The notes: generated by a model not told the origin, from the sequence alone. DNA of 64,000 nucleotides from Siphonodentalium dalli (GCA_032622095.1 CP136069.1:17809326-17873325); one strand, 5' to 3'. Counted from the stretch's first letter, positions 8,655-22,270 are shown. Numbers and translations are program-made.

Positions 8655-10629
8655 GTACATATGCTTTAAACGAAATGAGGCTCAGTTACACGAACAGTTA
8701 CATTGCACATACCCATTAATTTCACCAATGATTGGTTAGGAGTAACGTTGTCGGCCGCATTGGCCAATGGCCAAACTTTTGCACAAAGTTTGAAGTCTGA
8801 GTCAGCAATCACCTCTCCGAATATCATCAGATGTCAAAGTCCCCCAACGGTTTATTCCACTGTGGGGGGAACTAATCCTGGCAATTTAGTTGTCTGTCGA
8901 GTTTCGTGAGCATTTTTTACGAGCAATCGCGGCATAAAACGTAAACAACAACATTAGAACAGTTTTTCGTGGGTTTCGTAGCGCCACCGTGAAATTATAG
9001 TCACTGGCCATCAGTGTGTGTAAAAACAAGTTAAAAACTAATCCCGAAATGCACAGATATTGACTTTTTATTTTCCGATTCCGATTCTCCGATGCTGAGG
9101 ACTGAGGACTCCGAATTTCTACCGAGCGTTCGATTCTCTTCCTGAAATAAAGTAGTATATGACGTTCGGAAACGTTGCTCGGTAGAGAATGTAAATAAAG
9201 TTCCATAGAGAACCAAATCGCCAGGAGTAGTTCCCCCACAGTGATTTAATCGGTTGTTTCTCGCCCGCGTGTAACTATATCTGCATACAAAAGAGAGATC
9301 CCCTTCTTGCGTCTGTAGGGATTGTGATTGTGTATCTCTGGTAACCCCGTACTACGTAGATATTCGTGTGTGTCATGTGGGTGAGGCTAAACGATATGAT
9401 TATTCTCTTATTTTAGTGGTTTTACCTATCAATTAACTTTCAAATTTTTTCTCAATAAGACCAGCAACCCCCCCCCCCCGCCGCCCAATTCTAAGAAAAC
9501 AGTAACACTGTTGAAAAATTCAGACTATAAATATAAGTTGTTTTTTTTATAATAATAATAATAATTTTTTATAATCAATGTAACATAAATCAACTGAACA
9601 ATTAAGTATTGTACATGTATGTTGTTTATCAGTAAAACGGGTGTGGTACCGAGCGGGCGGTGCTTTGGTGTCTATTACCTGACACAGCCCCATGTCCTAG
9701 TAATCTAATCACATTATTGGCCAATGTCATGCCTGATCAAGATTATTTCGAAATTGCAGGCTGCAACAGATGCTGACATAGTTCTGATAGTTCAATTGCT
9801 TAGTACAAATTTTGTGGGTTCCCAGACTAAAATATTTACTTACATATTCAACCAATGGTCATATCGGTTTTGATCAATGATCCTTCAATCATAGAATTAG
9901 GACAAAATGTTTCAAAAACAGAATCGTACCCAGTGTTTACAAGCAGAGAAAGTCGTACTCAGTCAGTCACTAAAAGACAAAAAGCTGGTAGAATCACGAT
10001 AATATTATGCCGACCGAGAACCAAGAGAAAATGGTTTGTGGTAATGACTTTCCCGTGTATGATTAGGATGGAAGGCGAAGTAAACTTTTAATTTAATTTT
10101 ATTCAATATTTTTCAAATAAGTCATGTAGATTACTGATGCATTAGGCTATACATGCTATTGAGATTGTGAAATTACGATGTATTATACAGCGATACGGTG
10201 GGAATTTGATTTGACTGGTTGAAAACCCATAAAAATTGAGTTTAAAAAAAAATAATTAGGCATATATATTCCTAAAGTGTGTGAGATGTGGATTGTTTAC
10301 ACTTAAAGATATCTATTTACGAATAAATTCGTAAAACATACCCAGTGGTCCAATATTTCGCCAACAAATTAACTTTTTGTAATATTTTGAAATATCTCTA
10401 AAAAATCTGAAATTTTGGGGTAGGGGAAATATTTCTTAATATCTCAACTAAACGGATAGGAATTGCACATTGGGTTTTAGTACATCTAATAGCATATTCC
10501 TTGTGTCAGTTTTTTAATGTACATTCAGAGTCTTAGTCTATTTTGTTTAGAAGTTATCGCATCTTATGTGCGGGCAAAATTTTGAAATTCAGCACATGAG
10601 CTTGTAACTATAGTCTGTTCCATGGTAAT
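8655..10629. other. Intron sequence, no exon seen
   Basis: This holds a C-tract near 9470 and a TAA/TTA-rich microsatellite near 9540-9570. The open frames on both strands at 8700-9240 match no family I know and lack exon borders. Confidence 0.5.
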
Positions 10630-13600
10630 AAGTTTATATAAAAATTGACTAATCTCAATATTGGTTCTTTGAATTGTCGTGGGCTCTCCTCCGATCAGGT
10701 GAAAAGCCGAGATTTTTTTTCTCAAATAAATCGAAACAGATTTGACATAACAATGTTAATTGATACACACCCTTCAATAAAAGTGGAACAAAAATGGAAA
10801 GCAGATTGGGTATATGCAGCATATTTTAGTTCTTACTCTAGTTCAAGTAGAGGGGTAGCTATCCTTTTAAAAATAAACGGATTATAATATACATCGGTCC
10901 ATTCTAGACACAGGTGGGAATTATATTATACTTGATATAACGATAAAAAAATCACTCTATGTGCACTATATGGGCCAAACGAAGAGAGACCAACATTCTT
11001 TGAAGAAATATTTACAAAATTAGAAGAATTAGAAAACTCAAACATTGCGATATGAGGTGATTGGAATGGACCCAAAGACTATGATGTAGACACAATTAAT
11101 TATAATTACAAAAATAATACAAAATCAAATGAAGCTATTGTAAGAGTACTGCAGAGATTGGATCTAAATGATGTTAGGAGACTTGAAAAATAAAAACAAA
11201 AAAGATATACACATGGAGGGGTCCAGGTAAACAAATTGCTAGACTGGACTATTTTCTTGTGTCGGCCGATCTACAGCCTTCTGTCAAAGTTCGGATATAA
11301 CTAAATAGTTTAATGAATCAAGTTTAATACTAGTCTCTTAAAAGACACAGAATACATAAATATAGTAAAGAAACCGTAACTCAAGCTATAAATCAATACT
11401 CTCACCATAGTGATCGCCCCCTCTTCAATAATGATCAACTATCTTGGGAAACACTTAAAATCATGATCCGTGGTGAATCAATTAAACACTCAACAAATCT
11501 TAAGAAATCTAGGAATAAAAGGGGAGCTAATATCGAAAAGCGTCTCTCAGAGTTATCTTTAATACTAGACGGAGGGGATCACTCAGTTGAAATAGAGATA
11601 GAATGCTGAAATTAAATCTATCAGAGATTAACAAGTGAATGTAATTATCCTTAGAACAAAAGCTAAATGGAAAATCGAAGGGGAAAAAACCTTCAAAATA
11701 TTTTTGCAATTTGGAAAAGACACATTTACACAAACAAAAAAATATTCCAAAACTTATTAGATCAGATGGATCAGAACAGACGATTATTCCGAAATTCACA
11801 TAGAACAGGAATTTTTTTGTAAGAATCTTTATACATCAAAATTAAAAAAAGAAACAGAAAACACTGAAAATCCATTCCCAAATACCTTAGATGATCTGGA
11901 ATCGGAAGATTTAGAAGGTCCATTATCCAACTTCGAATGTTTTAATGCATTAAAAGGGATGAAACATGACCGCTCACCTGGAAGCGATGGTTATACAGCA
12001 AGCTTTTATAAATATTTTTGGAAAGATCTTGGTCAATTTGTTAAAAACTCTCTCAATTATGGTTATTCAAACAACGAACTGTCAATCACTCAATGCTGTG
12101 GAGTAATCACCTGTATTCCACAGCCACTATCTGAAAAATTGGAGACCCATATCTCATGTTGATACATAAATAGCTTCGGCTGTCATAGCAAATAGAATGA
12201 AAAAGTACTTACCAAAGCTAATTAGTAGCACACAATTTGGATTCATGTCAGGACGATACATAGGCGAATCAACAAGACTGATATTCGATCTGATCGAAAA
12301 ATGTGACAAAAATGATATGCCTGGAATACGAATGATTTTATATTTTGAAAAAGCCTTTGATTCTCTTGAGTGGGATTTTATACAAAAATGTAGTGACTTC
12401 TTCAATTTTGGCCCATTAATGAAAACATGGATAAAAATATTCTACACCAATATCTATAACTACGTTATAAATAATGGTAACTTATCAAATTAAAAAAAAT
12501 AATTTTTGAGGGGTTAGACAAGGAAAACAAATTGTCTCCACACTTATTTATTCTGTGCGTAGAAATCCTTAGTGCCTGTTTAAAATTAAATCCTGACATA
12601 AAAGGGATACAATTTAATAACTCTGAATATACCTTGACTCAATATGCAGATGACCTAACCCTCTTCCTTCAAGGTGATAAAAAAAATCTCTGAACACTGC
12701 ATTAATTACTTTTAGTGCCTTTGATGCCATTTCAGGTTTAAAAGTGCACAAGCGGTATGGATTGGGACAAAAGGGGCTGTGGTGAAGAAATAAATACAGA
12801 TAAAAACATACTATGGAATCATAATCAGGCTTTCGTGATACTTGGAATTGAATATAACCTATTTAATGAAAAGTTAATTGAAAGCAAGTACAAAACAAAG
12901 CTGAAGAAGATAGGAAACTTGCTAAATGACTGGTCCTTCAGAAACCTTAGTTTATATGGCAAAACAACTGTTGTAGAGACACTTGACTGCCTATATTAAC
13001 CCACTGTATTACCCTCACCCTCTCCAGAATTATCAGAACAAACATACAAACACTTGTTTTTAACTTTCTGTGGTCTGGAAAAAAAGACAAAGTATAACGT
13101 GACGTGATCATCAATAACACTGAAGAAGGGGTTTAAAGTTTCCCCACCTAGATTAGTTATGTAAAGCGCTTAAAATGACATGGATAAAAAAACTTTTAGA
13201 TCCTAAAATTGAAGCTAGTTGGAAAACTTTAATAATTGATGAGTTGGAACCATTGGGAGGTCCCAAAGTATGGAATCATCGCAGAGAAGGTCTCGAAGCA
13301 ATAGGCAAAAATGTTAATCTATTTTGGAAAGATATACTTCATGCATGGGCATTCCTTCAGCATAATAATACCACAACCCCTTTAGGTACACCATGTGAAC
13401 CTTTATATTATAATTTTAAAATCTGCATCAATAAGAAGATGTCCTTTAATAGACAGTGGCTAGAAAATAATATATATTATATAAACGATCTAATGAAAGA
13501 GGTCTTAGGCCTATTAAGTTATGAAGAATTCTGTCAAACATACAATATCAATACACCTTTCACCACCTATCAAAAACTTATATCTGCTTTACCCCGAGCT

Positions 13601-14160
13601 TGGAAGACATACTCAAAAGAAAACAAGAGTATCAGCAGTGTGAGCAATCATAACATAGTAAAACTGATCAAATGTGACAAAACTTGCCATACATTTTATC
13701 CACAATTTTTGGAGAACTCTTCCTCCACAAGTAAAGTAACACAAGAGAAATTGAAACGGAAGTTAAAAACAACCATCCCACCAGACTGGAAAGCTATTTG
13801 TTTAGATATAATATAAACTCACCGATGATACTAGTCTTATCTCATTCCAATAAAACATAAACCAAAATATCCTTTATACTAATGCAAAACGTTTCCAGTG
13901 TAAGCTATCAGAGACTGAAATGTGTACCTTCTGCCAGTCAGGAAGAGAAACAATCTTGCATCTTTTATATGAATTCTCGATATCAAAATCAGTGTTGTTA
14001 CAGCTGAAACAAAAACTAGAAGATGTCTGCGGAATAGGCTTTGATATATCACCAGAAAATGTGATATTTGGATTTACATGTCAAATGACTGTAATACACA
14101 CATATCCAACATATGTATTTTTATATTCAAACGATACATATATTCGTGTAAGATGAGAGA
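10630..14160 (+). mobile_element. Decayed Tx1/L1-type LINE (ORF2 remnant)
   Basis: The order of domains is that of a non-LTR retrotransposon ORF2. The apurinic-type endonuclease start (10645-10887) reads L-N-I-G-S-L-N-C-R-G-L, with I-D-T-H and R-G-V-A-I-L. Reverse transcriptase follows (about 11900-12700) with S-P-G-S-D-G, F-G-F-M-S-G-R, the motif A region F-E-K-A-F-D-S and Y-A-D-D at 12643-12654. Then come the connection and C-terminal parts (12757-13816) and a Cys-x2-Cys...His finger (13920-13990). The first catalytic Asp of motif A is Tyr here, and there are many stops and frameshifts, so it is dead. No ORF1 is attached, suggesting 5' truncation. Wording is closest to Tx1-like members of the L1 group; clade placement is by recognition only. 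Confidence 0.9.
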
Positions 14161-15686
14161 ATCATTGCCCTCACTTGTTGGCTTACTAGAATGACTCAGA
14201 TTTTATAACAATATTGAAACTGCTCCCATGACCATGTCGCCTCCAAAAAAGAAGTTTTGTTCCAAGAAAGGTGAAAATTAATAGGAAACCTGTTCAAAAA
14301 TACTTTGTCACATTGCTGTCCATTTTTTCTTTTGGTTTAGGTAACTTGAACAAAATCATCTGGTGCATGAGCTCATGACAATCGCATAACTGTCTACTAA
14401 CAGTTTTGTTATTTAAATATATATTTAAATGACCACTTGTAACTATGCGATAATGCGCTATAGATGCATATGCATAATACAGAAGAAGATATTCTGGTAA
14501 TTAGACCCTGAAGTTGCAATATATCTTCTATGTCAATTAGCCAATAAAATGCAGTCACTTCGCATCTAAATTACACATAAAAAGCATCCAACTTTAAAAA
14601 TTTAATTTACAGAGTTAGATATATACTCTTGAAATGTGTCCCTTTACACTTTCTAAAGTATGGTATACTTTTCAGTAGTATTAACTGTTAGCACGCATAT
14701 GGGTATGTGGAGCCTGCAATCTTATAGGGGCGGAATGAGCTGAGTGTCACCGAAACTCTGCTGACAAATCAATGTCAACCGGGTCTTGGTGAGACGTAGC
14801 TTAATCTTTACTCTGAGATTGCATGTGCAACACATTTCAACCAAAATTTAAAATAAAACAATTTTTTGTCAATAAAAGATATTTTAATAATGTATTGCCT
14901 TATTGCCACAGTTTGTAAATCTATGTTCATGTTTTTTATTCGAATAAAAATTATTAAAACAAAAAAAATAGTGATATATTTAAAATACACACAACCAAGA
15001 GTTGATTCTTACTGAAGTCAGCAGGCTATACGAGGGTGTGGATTTACTTCTTTCAAGTTTAATTTCAGGATGTCCATAAATATCAGAAAGATAATTGTAC
15101 CATACATTTAATTACTCATCTTCACAACAAAATGATGACTCAGTTGTGTTATATTCCATGTGTATTTTCTTCGAGATTGTCTTTTATATATACACATGTA
15201 TCATGATGGAAAAATAAAAACTGAAACTGTCATCAAATACAAGACTTTTACGAAACTATTGCTGTCAGTTTTTAATTAGTGTAGCAGGGTACGCGAATTC
15301 AAAACAAAGCGAAAAATAGTACTGCGCGATTTCAAATACGATCCTAATTTTTTTTTATTTGGCACAAGTTTCTGTAAAATTGCCAAACTATTCAGAAATA
15401 GCCTAAAAATTGGCCAAACAAAAATTGTCACCAGGCTGAACATGCCATTGGTTAGAAGCCTGCTCGGAAATATGTATTAGCAGGCTGCTCTGTGCGAAAA
15501 TAATCTCAAAGATTCATCCTCAAACACCGTAACCTTTTAAAATAAAAATTAAAGCTGATAGAATGCATTGGCACAGGAATTTGGCTTGGTAAGCGGGAAA
15601 CTGGCAAGGATATTTCTTCACTTATTTGGTTCTGATTCAAGGATTTAAGGAAATACCCAATAATCTCAGACATACACCTTTTCCAG
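14161..15686. other. Intron sequence, no exon seen
   Basis: This is AT-rich, and no repeat unit or domain is recognised. A candidate polypyrimidine tract and acceptor, ACCTTTTCCAG, ends it and belongs to the next exon. Confidence 0.5.
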
Positions 15687-15778
15687 CTGATACTAGACGG
15701 TGTCCATCTGGTTTCATGACATTAGGTTTCAAATGTCTTCATGTTTCGACGCATCAAGAAAGCTGGTCCGGTCTTAAC
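15687..15778 (+). CDS. CTLD-B exon 1 (N-terminal part of C-type lectin domain)
   Basis: The 92-bp exon has phase 1 entry and phase 0 exit. It encodes R-R-C-P-S-G-F-M-T-L-G-F-K-C-L-H-V-S, then H-Q-E-S-W-S-G-L-N. This is the start of a long-form C-type lectin-like domain: an N-terminal disulfide pair (Cys-x10-Cys), then the first strand and the S-W preceding helix 1. The acceptor is CCTTTTCCAG/CT at 15686/15687 and the donor is AAC/GTGAGT at 15778/15779. Both phases match their neighbours: phase 1 from EGF exon 6, and phase 0 into 17142. A 33-bp minisatellite begins about 20 bp after the donor. Confidence 0.85.
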
Positions 15779-15798
15779 GTGAGTTCAAAGTATATTAG

Positions 15799-16497
15799 AA
15801 CCCCTGCAAGGCACCAATCGCGATTTAGTGATACCCCCGCGAGCCGCCATTCTGGATTTGCTTAGACCGACACGAGACACCAATCTGGATTTATTTACCC
15901 CCCCCCCCCCCCGCGAGCCACCAATCGGGATTTGTTTAGATCCCCGTGAGCCACCAATCGGGGTTTACTACACCCCGCAAGCCACCAATCAGCATTCATT
16001 TAGACCCCGTCAGCCACCAATCTGGATTTAGTTATATTCCCGCGAGCCACCATTCTGGATTTATTTATACCCCCACGAGCCACCAATCTGGATTTGTTAA
16101 GACCCCCGCGAGCCACCAATCGGCATTTATTTAGACCCCCGCCAGCCACCAATCGGGATTTATTTAGACCCGGCCAGCCACCAATCAGGATTTATTTAGA
16201 CCCCCGCCAGCCACCAAGCGGGATTTAGTTATACCCCCGCGAGCGACCGTTCTGGATTAATTTCGCCCCCCCCCCACGTGCCACCAATGTGGATTGTTTT
16301 AGACCCCCCCCCCCCCCGCGAGCCACCAATGTGGGTTTATTTAGACCCCTGCGAGTCACAAATCGGGATTTTTAGACCCCCATGAGCCACAATTGGGATG
16401 TATTTAGACCCCCGCTAGCAACCATTGTGGATTTATTTAGACCCCCACGAGCCAGCAACCGGGATTTATTTAGACCCCCCCCCCCCCGCGAGCCGCC
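15799..16497 (+). repeat. 33-bp minisatellite, about 21 copies
   Basis: The unit is built around GAGCCACCAATCGGGATTTA followed by TTTAGACCCCCGC. Several units carry C-tracts expanded to 7-15 bases. It occupies most of the first CTLD-B intron. Confidence 0.92.
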
Positions 16498-16607
16498 CGT
16501 TTATTTTCAATTAACACTTCGCTTACATGTAATTCCTCTCGATATCATGCGTGGATGACCTCCCCACAATTCCCTCTCTCTTCTTTATATCCATTCCCCA
16601 CAATTAT

Positions 16608-16646
16608 CTCCCCCTCTCTCTCTCCCTCTCTCTTCTTTATATCCAT
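16608..16646 (+). repeat. CT-rich microsatellite
   Basis: A CTCTCTCTCCCTCTCTCTTC tract lies in a pyrimidine-rich segment that contains a short direct repeat (CTTCTTTATATCCATTCCCC, seen twice). Open frames here are compositional. Confidence 0.75.
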
Positions 16647-17141
16647 TCCCCTCTTTATAGCGGTTTGTTGTCCCGTTTCTCCCATTTCGACACTTTCTAC
16701 CTTTTGTCGGTATTGTTTTGTATTTTTGTTAATAGTGCATTTTTTTTTATTGAGAACATAGAATAACAAATGAAGAGTCAAAATACATGCACGCAACCAT
16801 TCTCTAAATCTAAGACATGGATGAGCGTAAATTTCTTACTTTCTTACTTTCTTACTTGTGTGTGTAATTATAAAACTAATTAAAGGCACAAATTGTTTTC
16901 AGAAAATTTTAGCAGACACCGTTCAACATAAAAGCAAGACGAAGCAGCGATATTTATTATATCATGCCATGAATCTATTTACATGCGTTGTTTTTTCAAT
17001 GTTTTAACTTTCACCGTCAGAACATCAAAATGTTTCCAGGTTTTGAACTGGTTCAATATGATCTCTGCAGTCGTAGCAAGAGTTGAGATTCGTGTCATTA
17101 TCTTGCAACCCATCGAAAAATAAATGTTAATCATCTTTCAG

Positions 17142-17238
17142 GAATACTGCAAAGCATTTGATAGCTACTTGCTTGAAATCGACACTCTGGAGGATCAAAA
17201 TGTAATAAGGACTTATCTTAGGAGCCGCTATAACAACC
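17142..17238 (+). CDS. CTLD-B exon 2 (middle part)
   Basis: The 97-bp exon has phase 0 entry and phase 1 exit. It encodes E-Y-C-K-A-F-D-S-Y-L-L-E-I-D-T-L, then E-D-Q-N-V-I-R-T-Y-L. This is CTLD helix 1 with the first core cysteine, the conserved strand with L-x-x-I, and helix 2 (usually L-x-x-I-x-[ST]-x-x-E-x-x-F-[IL]). The acceptor is CATCTTTCAG/GA at 17141/17142 and the donor is AACC/GTAAGC at 17238/17239. The exon is too short to stand out as an open frame. It was found by searching for the missing phase 0-1 piece between 15778 and 23991, and it is an exact phase fit. Confidence 0.83.
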
Positions 17239-17496
17239 GTAAGCAATCATGTTAGCCACCAGAGGCGGCTGCGGCCGGTGCATGCCCCCCACCCCAGATC
17301 CAGTTGATTCCGGGTCACGTACCCCCCCCCCCCCCCCCGAGGCAGCTCAAAATTTCGGAGAGCGTGCCCATCCCCAGATGCGGCCTGGGGCACGTGACCC
17401 TTCCCCACCCCGAGGCAGCTGACCCGTGGCCCACCCCCTCTTTTGTTTTGGTATGCGGAATTCAGGCCATTTCCATGCGGTACGTAGTATGCATAC

Positions 17497-18710
17497 ATCT
17501 ATGTTAACTGGTAACCGGGACTCACACCTCTCTGTTAACTGTTAATCGGGATTCATACCTCTCTGATAACTGGTAATCAGGATTCATACCTCTATGTTAA
17601 TTGGTAATCGGGATTCATACATCTCTGTTAACTGGTGTTCTGGATACATGCCTCTCTGTCAACTGGTAATCGGGATTCATACCTCACTGTTAACTGGTAA
17701 TCGGGGTTCATACCTCACTGTTAACAGGTAATCGGGATTCATACCTATCTGTTAACTGGTAATCGGTATCCATACCTCTCTGTTAACAGGTAATCGGGAT
17801 TCATACCTCTCTGTTAACTGGTAATCGGGATTCACACCTCTCTGTCAACTGGTAATCGGGATTCATACCTCTCTGTTAACAGGTAATCGGGATTCACACC
17901 TCTCTGTCAAATGGTAATAGGGATTCATACCTCCCTGTTAACTGGTAATTGGGATTCACACTTCTCTGTTAACTGGCAATCCGGATTCACACCTCTCGCT
18001 TAACTGGTAATCGGGATTCATACCTCTCTGTTAACTTGTAATCGGGATGCATACCTCTCTGTTATTCTGGTAATCGGATTCATACCTCTCTGTTAACTGG
18101 TAATCGGGATTCATACCACTCTGTTAACTGGTAATCGGGATTCATACCTCTCTGTTAACTGGTAATCGGGATTCATACCCCTCTGGTAACTGGTAATCGG
18201 GATTCACACCTCTCTGTTAACTGGTAATCGGGATTCACACCTCTCCTCTCTGTTAACTGGTAATCGGGATTCACACCCCTCTGTTAACTGGTAATCGGGA
18301 TTCACACCTCTCTGTTAACTGGTAATTGGGACTCATACCTCTCTGTTAACTGGTAATCGGGATCCATACCTCTTTATTAACTGGTAATCGGGATTCACAC
18401 CTCTCTGTTGACTGGTAATCGGGATTCACACCTCTCTGTTGACTGGTAATCGGGATTCATGCCTCTCTGTTAACTGGCAATCGAGATTCACACCTCTCTG
18501 TTAACTGGTAATCGGGATACATACATCTGTGTTAACAGGTGCTCTGGATTCATGCCTTTCTGTTAACTGGTAATCGGGATTCATACCTCTCTGTTAACTG
18601 GTATCGGGATTCACACCTCTCTGTTAACTGGTAATCGGGATTCATACCTCTCTGTTAACTGGTAATCGAAACTCACACCTCTCTGTTAACTGGTAATCGG
18701 GATTCATATA
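17497..18710 (+). repeat. 31-bp minisatellite, about 39 copies
   Basis: The unit is CTCTCTGTTAACTGGTAATC followed by GGGATTCATAC. A main variant is CATAC versus CACAC. The unit shares no sequence with the other 31-bp array at 55441-59316. Confidence 0.95.
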
Positions 18711-18793
18711 CCCAATTTAGCCGGTATTCGTGAGTCAGCAAAAAGTATGATATGCAGCTTTTATAGCATATACTTATATTACTTTTCCAGCCG

Positions 18794-18817
18794 TTATGTA
18801 ATTCAGTCTAACGCACA
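18794..18817 (+). repeat. Isolated copy of the 27-bp repeat unit
   Basis: A single TATGTAATTCAGTCTAACGC copy lies upstream of the 37-bp array. The tandem array of the same unit lies on the other side of it, at 21799-22270. Confidence 0.8.
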
Positions 18818-19269
18818 GTAATCAAGGGTTGCTAGTAATGCGCTAGATTGAGGGTAAGTCCTAATCCACTGGTATGCACACAAGCGATGCAATTTCTTGT
18901 GTACATATTGTGGAGTAAACCACAAGGGCTCTAAAGCTATGTCAACCAAATATAAAGAAGAGAATCGGTAGCATGGCGGCGGAGTATTGAATTAGAAACG
19001 TTGTTCACAGTTAGGTGGTATATGCCATATGATAGCCACGATGGAGTGTCATGCAAAGGATCTAAATATTATGAAGATAAAGTTATAAATCACGACAAGA
19101 ACACTGTCATCACAGCTAACAGATGGAAGTTAAACGGATCGTAACCTCATGTAGGGTGTTAATAAATTTAGAAAATAATTTAGAGCGTATGCGAGAGGCC
19201 GAATGAAATTAATAGCCAAATATTTAATTTAGACATTTAAATAGTATATATGTATGTTGTAGAAGTAGA

Positions 19270-21720
19270 GGAATATATGATGTATGCGTATGTATTCTTT
19301 AGGAATGGTGTATATAATGTGTGCGTATGTAGTCTTTAGGAATTGTGTATATAATGTGTGCGTATGTAGTCTTTAGGAATGGTTTATATAATGTGTGCGT
19401 ATGTAGTCTTTATGAATGGTGTATAAAATATGTGCGTATGTTGTCTTTAGGAATGGTGTATATAATGTGTGTGTATGTTGTCTTTAGGAATGGTGTATAT
19501 ATTGTGTGCGTATGTAGTCTTTAGGAATGGTGTATATACTGTGTGTGTATGTTGTCTTTAGGAATGGTGTATATATTGTGTGCGTATGTAGTCTTTAGGA
19601 ATGGTGTATATAATGTGTGTGTATGTTGTCTTTAGGAATGGTGTATATAATGTGTGCGTATGTAGTCTTTAGGAATGGTGTATATAATGTGTGTGTATGC
19701 TGTCTTTAGGAATGGTGTATATATTGTGTGCGTATGTAGTCTTTAGGAATGGTGTATATAATGTGTGTGTATGTTGTCTTTAGGAATGGTGTATATATTG
19801 TGTGCGTATGTAGTCTTTAGGAATGGTGTATCTAATGTGTGTGTATGTTGTCTTTAGGAATGGTGTATATATTGTGTGCGTATGTAGTCTTTAGGAATGG
19901 TGTATATAATGTGTGTGTATGTTGTCTTTAGGAATGGTGTATATATTGTGTGCGTATGTAGTCTTTATGAATGGTGTATATAATGTGTGTGTATGTTGTC
20001 TTTAGGAATGGTGTATATATTGTGTGCGTATGTAGTCTTTAGGAATGGTGTATATAATGTGTGTATGTTGTCTTTAGGAATGGTGTATATATTGTGTGCG
20101 TATGTAGTCTTTAGGAACGGTGTATATAATGTGTGTGTATGTTGTCTTTAGGAATGGTGTATATATTGTGTGCGTATGTAGTCTTTAGGAATGGTGTATA
20201 TAATGTGTGTGTATGTTGTCTTTAGGAATGGTGTATATATTGTGTGTGTATGTTGTCTTTAGGAATGGTGTATATATTGTGTGCGTATGTAGTCTTTAGG
20301 AATGGTGTATATAATGTGTGTGTATGTTGTCTTTAGGAATGGTGTATATATTGTGTGCGTATGTAGTCTTTAGGAATGGTGTATATAATGTGTGTGTATG
20401 TTGTCTTTAGGAATGGTGTATATATTGTGTGCGTATGTAGTCTTTAGGAATGGTGTATATAATGTGTGTGTATGTTGTCTTTAGGAATGGTGTATATATT
20501 GTGTGCGTATGTAGTCTTTAGGAATGGTGTATATAATGTGTGTGTATGTTGTCTTTAGGAATGGTGTATATATTGTGTGCGTATGTAGTCTTTATGAATG
20601 GTGTATATAATGTGTGTGTATGTTGTCTTTAGGAATGGTGTATATATTGTGTGCGTATGTAGTCTTTAGGAATGGTGTATATAATGTGTGTATGTTGTCT
20701 TTAGGAATGGTGTATATATTGTGTGCGTATGTAGTCTTTAGGAATGGTGTATATAATGTGTGTGTATGTTGTCTTTAGGAATGGTGTATATATTGTGTGC
20801 GTATGTAGTCTTTAGGAATGGTGTATATAATGTGTGTGTATGTAGTCTTTAGGAATGGTGTATATATTGTGTGCGTATGTAGTCTTTAGGAATGGTGTAT
20901 ATATTGTGTGCGTATGTAGTCTTTAGGAATGGTGTATATAATGTGTGTGTATGTTGTATTTAGGAATGGTGTATATATTGTGTGCGTATGTAGTCTTTAG
21001 GAATGGTGTATATAATGTGTGTGTATGTTGTCTTTAGGAATGGTGTATATATTGTGTGCGTATGTAGTCTTTAGGAATGGTGTATATAATGTGTGTGTAT
21101 GTTGTCTTTAGGAATGGTGTATATATTGTGTGCGTATGTAGTCTTTAGGAATGGTGTATATAATGTGTGTGTATGTTGTCTTTGGGAATGGTGTATATAT
21201 TGTGTGCGTATGTAGTCTTTAGGAATGGTGTATATATTGTGTGCGTATGTAGTCTTTAGGAATGTTGTATATAATGTGTGTGTATGTTGTCTTTAGGAAT
21301 GGTGTATATATTGTGTGCGTATGTCGTCTTTAGAAATGGTGTATATATTGTGTGCGTATGTAGTCTTTGGGAATGGTGTATATAATGTGTGTGTATGTTG
21401 TCTTTAGGAATGGTGTATATATTGTGTGCGAATGTAGTCTTTAGGAATGGTGTATATAATGTGTGTGTATGTAGTCTTTAGGAATGGTGTATATATTGTG
21501 TGCGTATGTAGTCTTTAGGAATGGTGTATATAATGTGTGTGTATGTAGTCTTTAGGAATGGTGTATATATTGTGTGCGTATGTAGTCTTTAGGAATGGTG
21601 TATATAATGTGTTTGTATGTAGTCTTTAGGAATGGTGTATATATTGTGTGCGTATGTAGTCTTTAGGAATGGTGTATATAATGTGTGTGTATGTAGTCTT
21701 TAGGAATGGTGTATATAATG
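19270..21720 (+). repeat. 37-bp satellite with dimeric and higher-order structure, about 66 copies
   Basis: Two 37-bp variants alternate. One has TATATATTGTGTGCGTATGT then AGTC; the other has TATATAATGTGTGTGTATGT then TGTC, so the true period is mostly 74 bp. Rare variants recur 627 bp apart: TTTATGAATGG at 19964 and 20591, and a 2-bp-short unit about 90 bp after each. This indicates a 17-unit higher-order duplication. Confidence 0.93.
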
Positions 21721-21798
21721 TTAAAAGGTCAAAATCTCACCCGATATCATCATCAGTTCCAAGAACCACCGCTTGTCGACACTTACTGGCCGAAATTG

Positions 21799-22270
21799 TA
21801 ATGTAATTCAGTCTAACGCATCCTTGTAATGTAATTCAGTCTAACGTATCTTGTTATGTAATTCAGTCTAACACATCTTGATGTAATTCAGTCTAACACA
21901 TCTTGTCATGTAATTCAGTCAAACACATCTTGTCATGTAATTCAGTAAAACACATCTTGTTATGTAATTCAGTCTAACACATCTTGTCATGTAATTCAGT
22001 AAAACACATCTTGTCATGTAATTCAGTAAAACACATCTTGTTATGTAATTCAGTCCAACACATTTGTATGTAACTCAGTCTAACACATCTTGTTATGTAA
22101 TTCAGTCTAACACATCTTGTTATGTAATTCAGTATAACACATATTGTAATGTAATTCACTCTAACACATCTTGATGTAATTCACTCTAACACATCTTAAT
22201 ATAATTCAGTCAAACACAATTTGTTATGTAATTCAGTCTAGCACATTGTGTTATATAATTCAGACTAATT
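21799..22270 (+). repeat. 27-bp minisatellite, about 17 copies
   Basis: The unit is ATGTAATTCAGTCTAACACA followed by TCTTGTT, with one- to two-base length variants. Confidence 0.92.
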
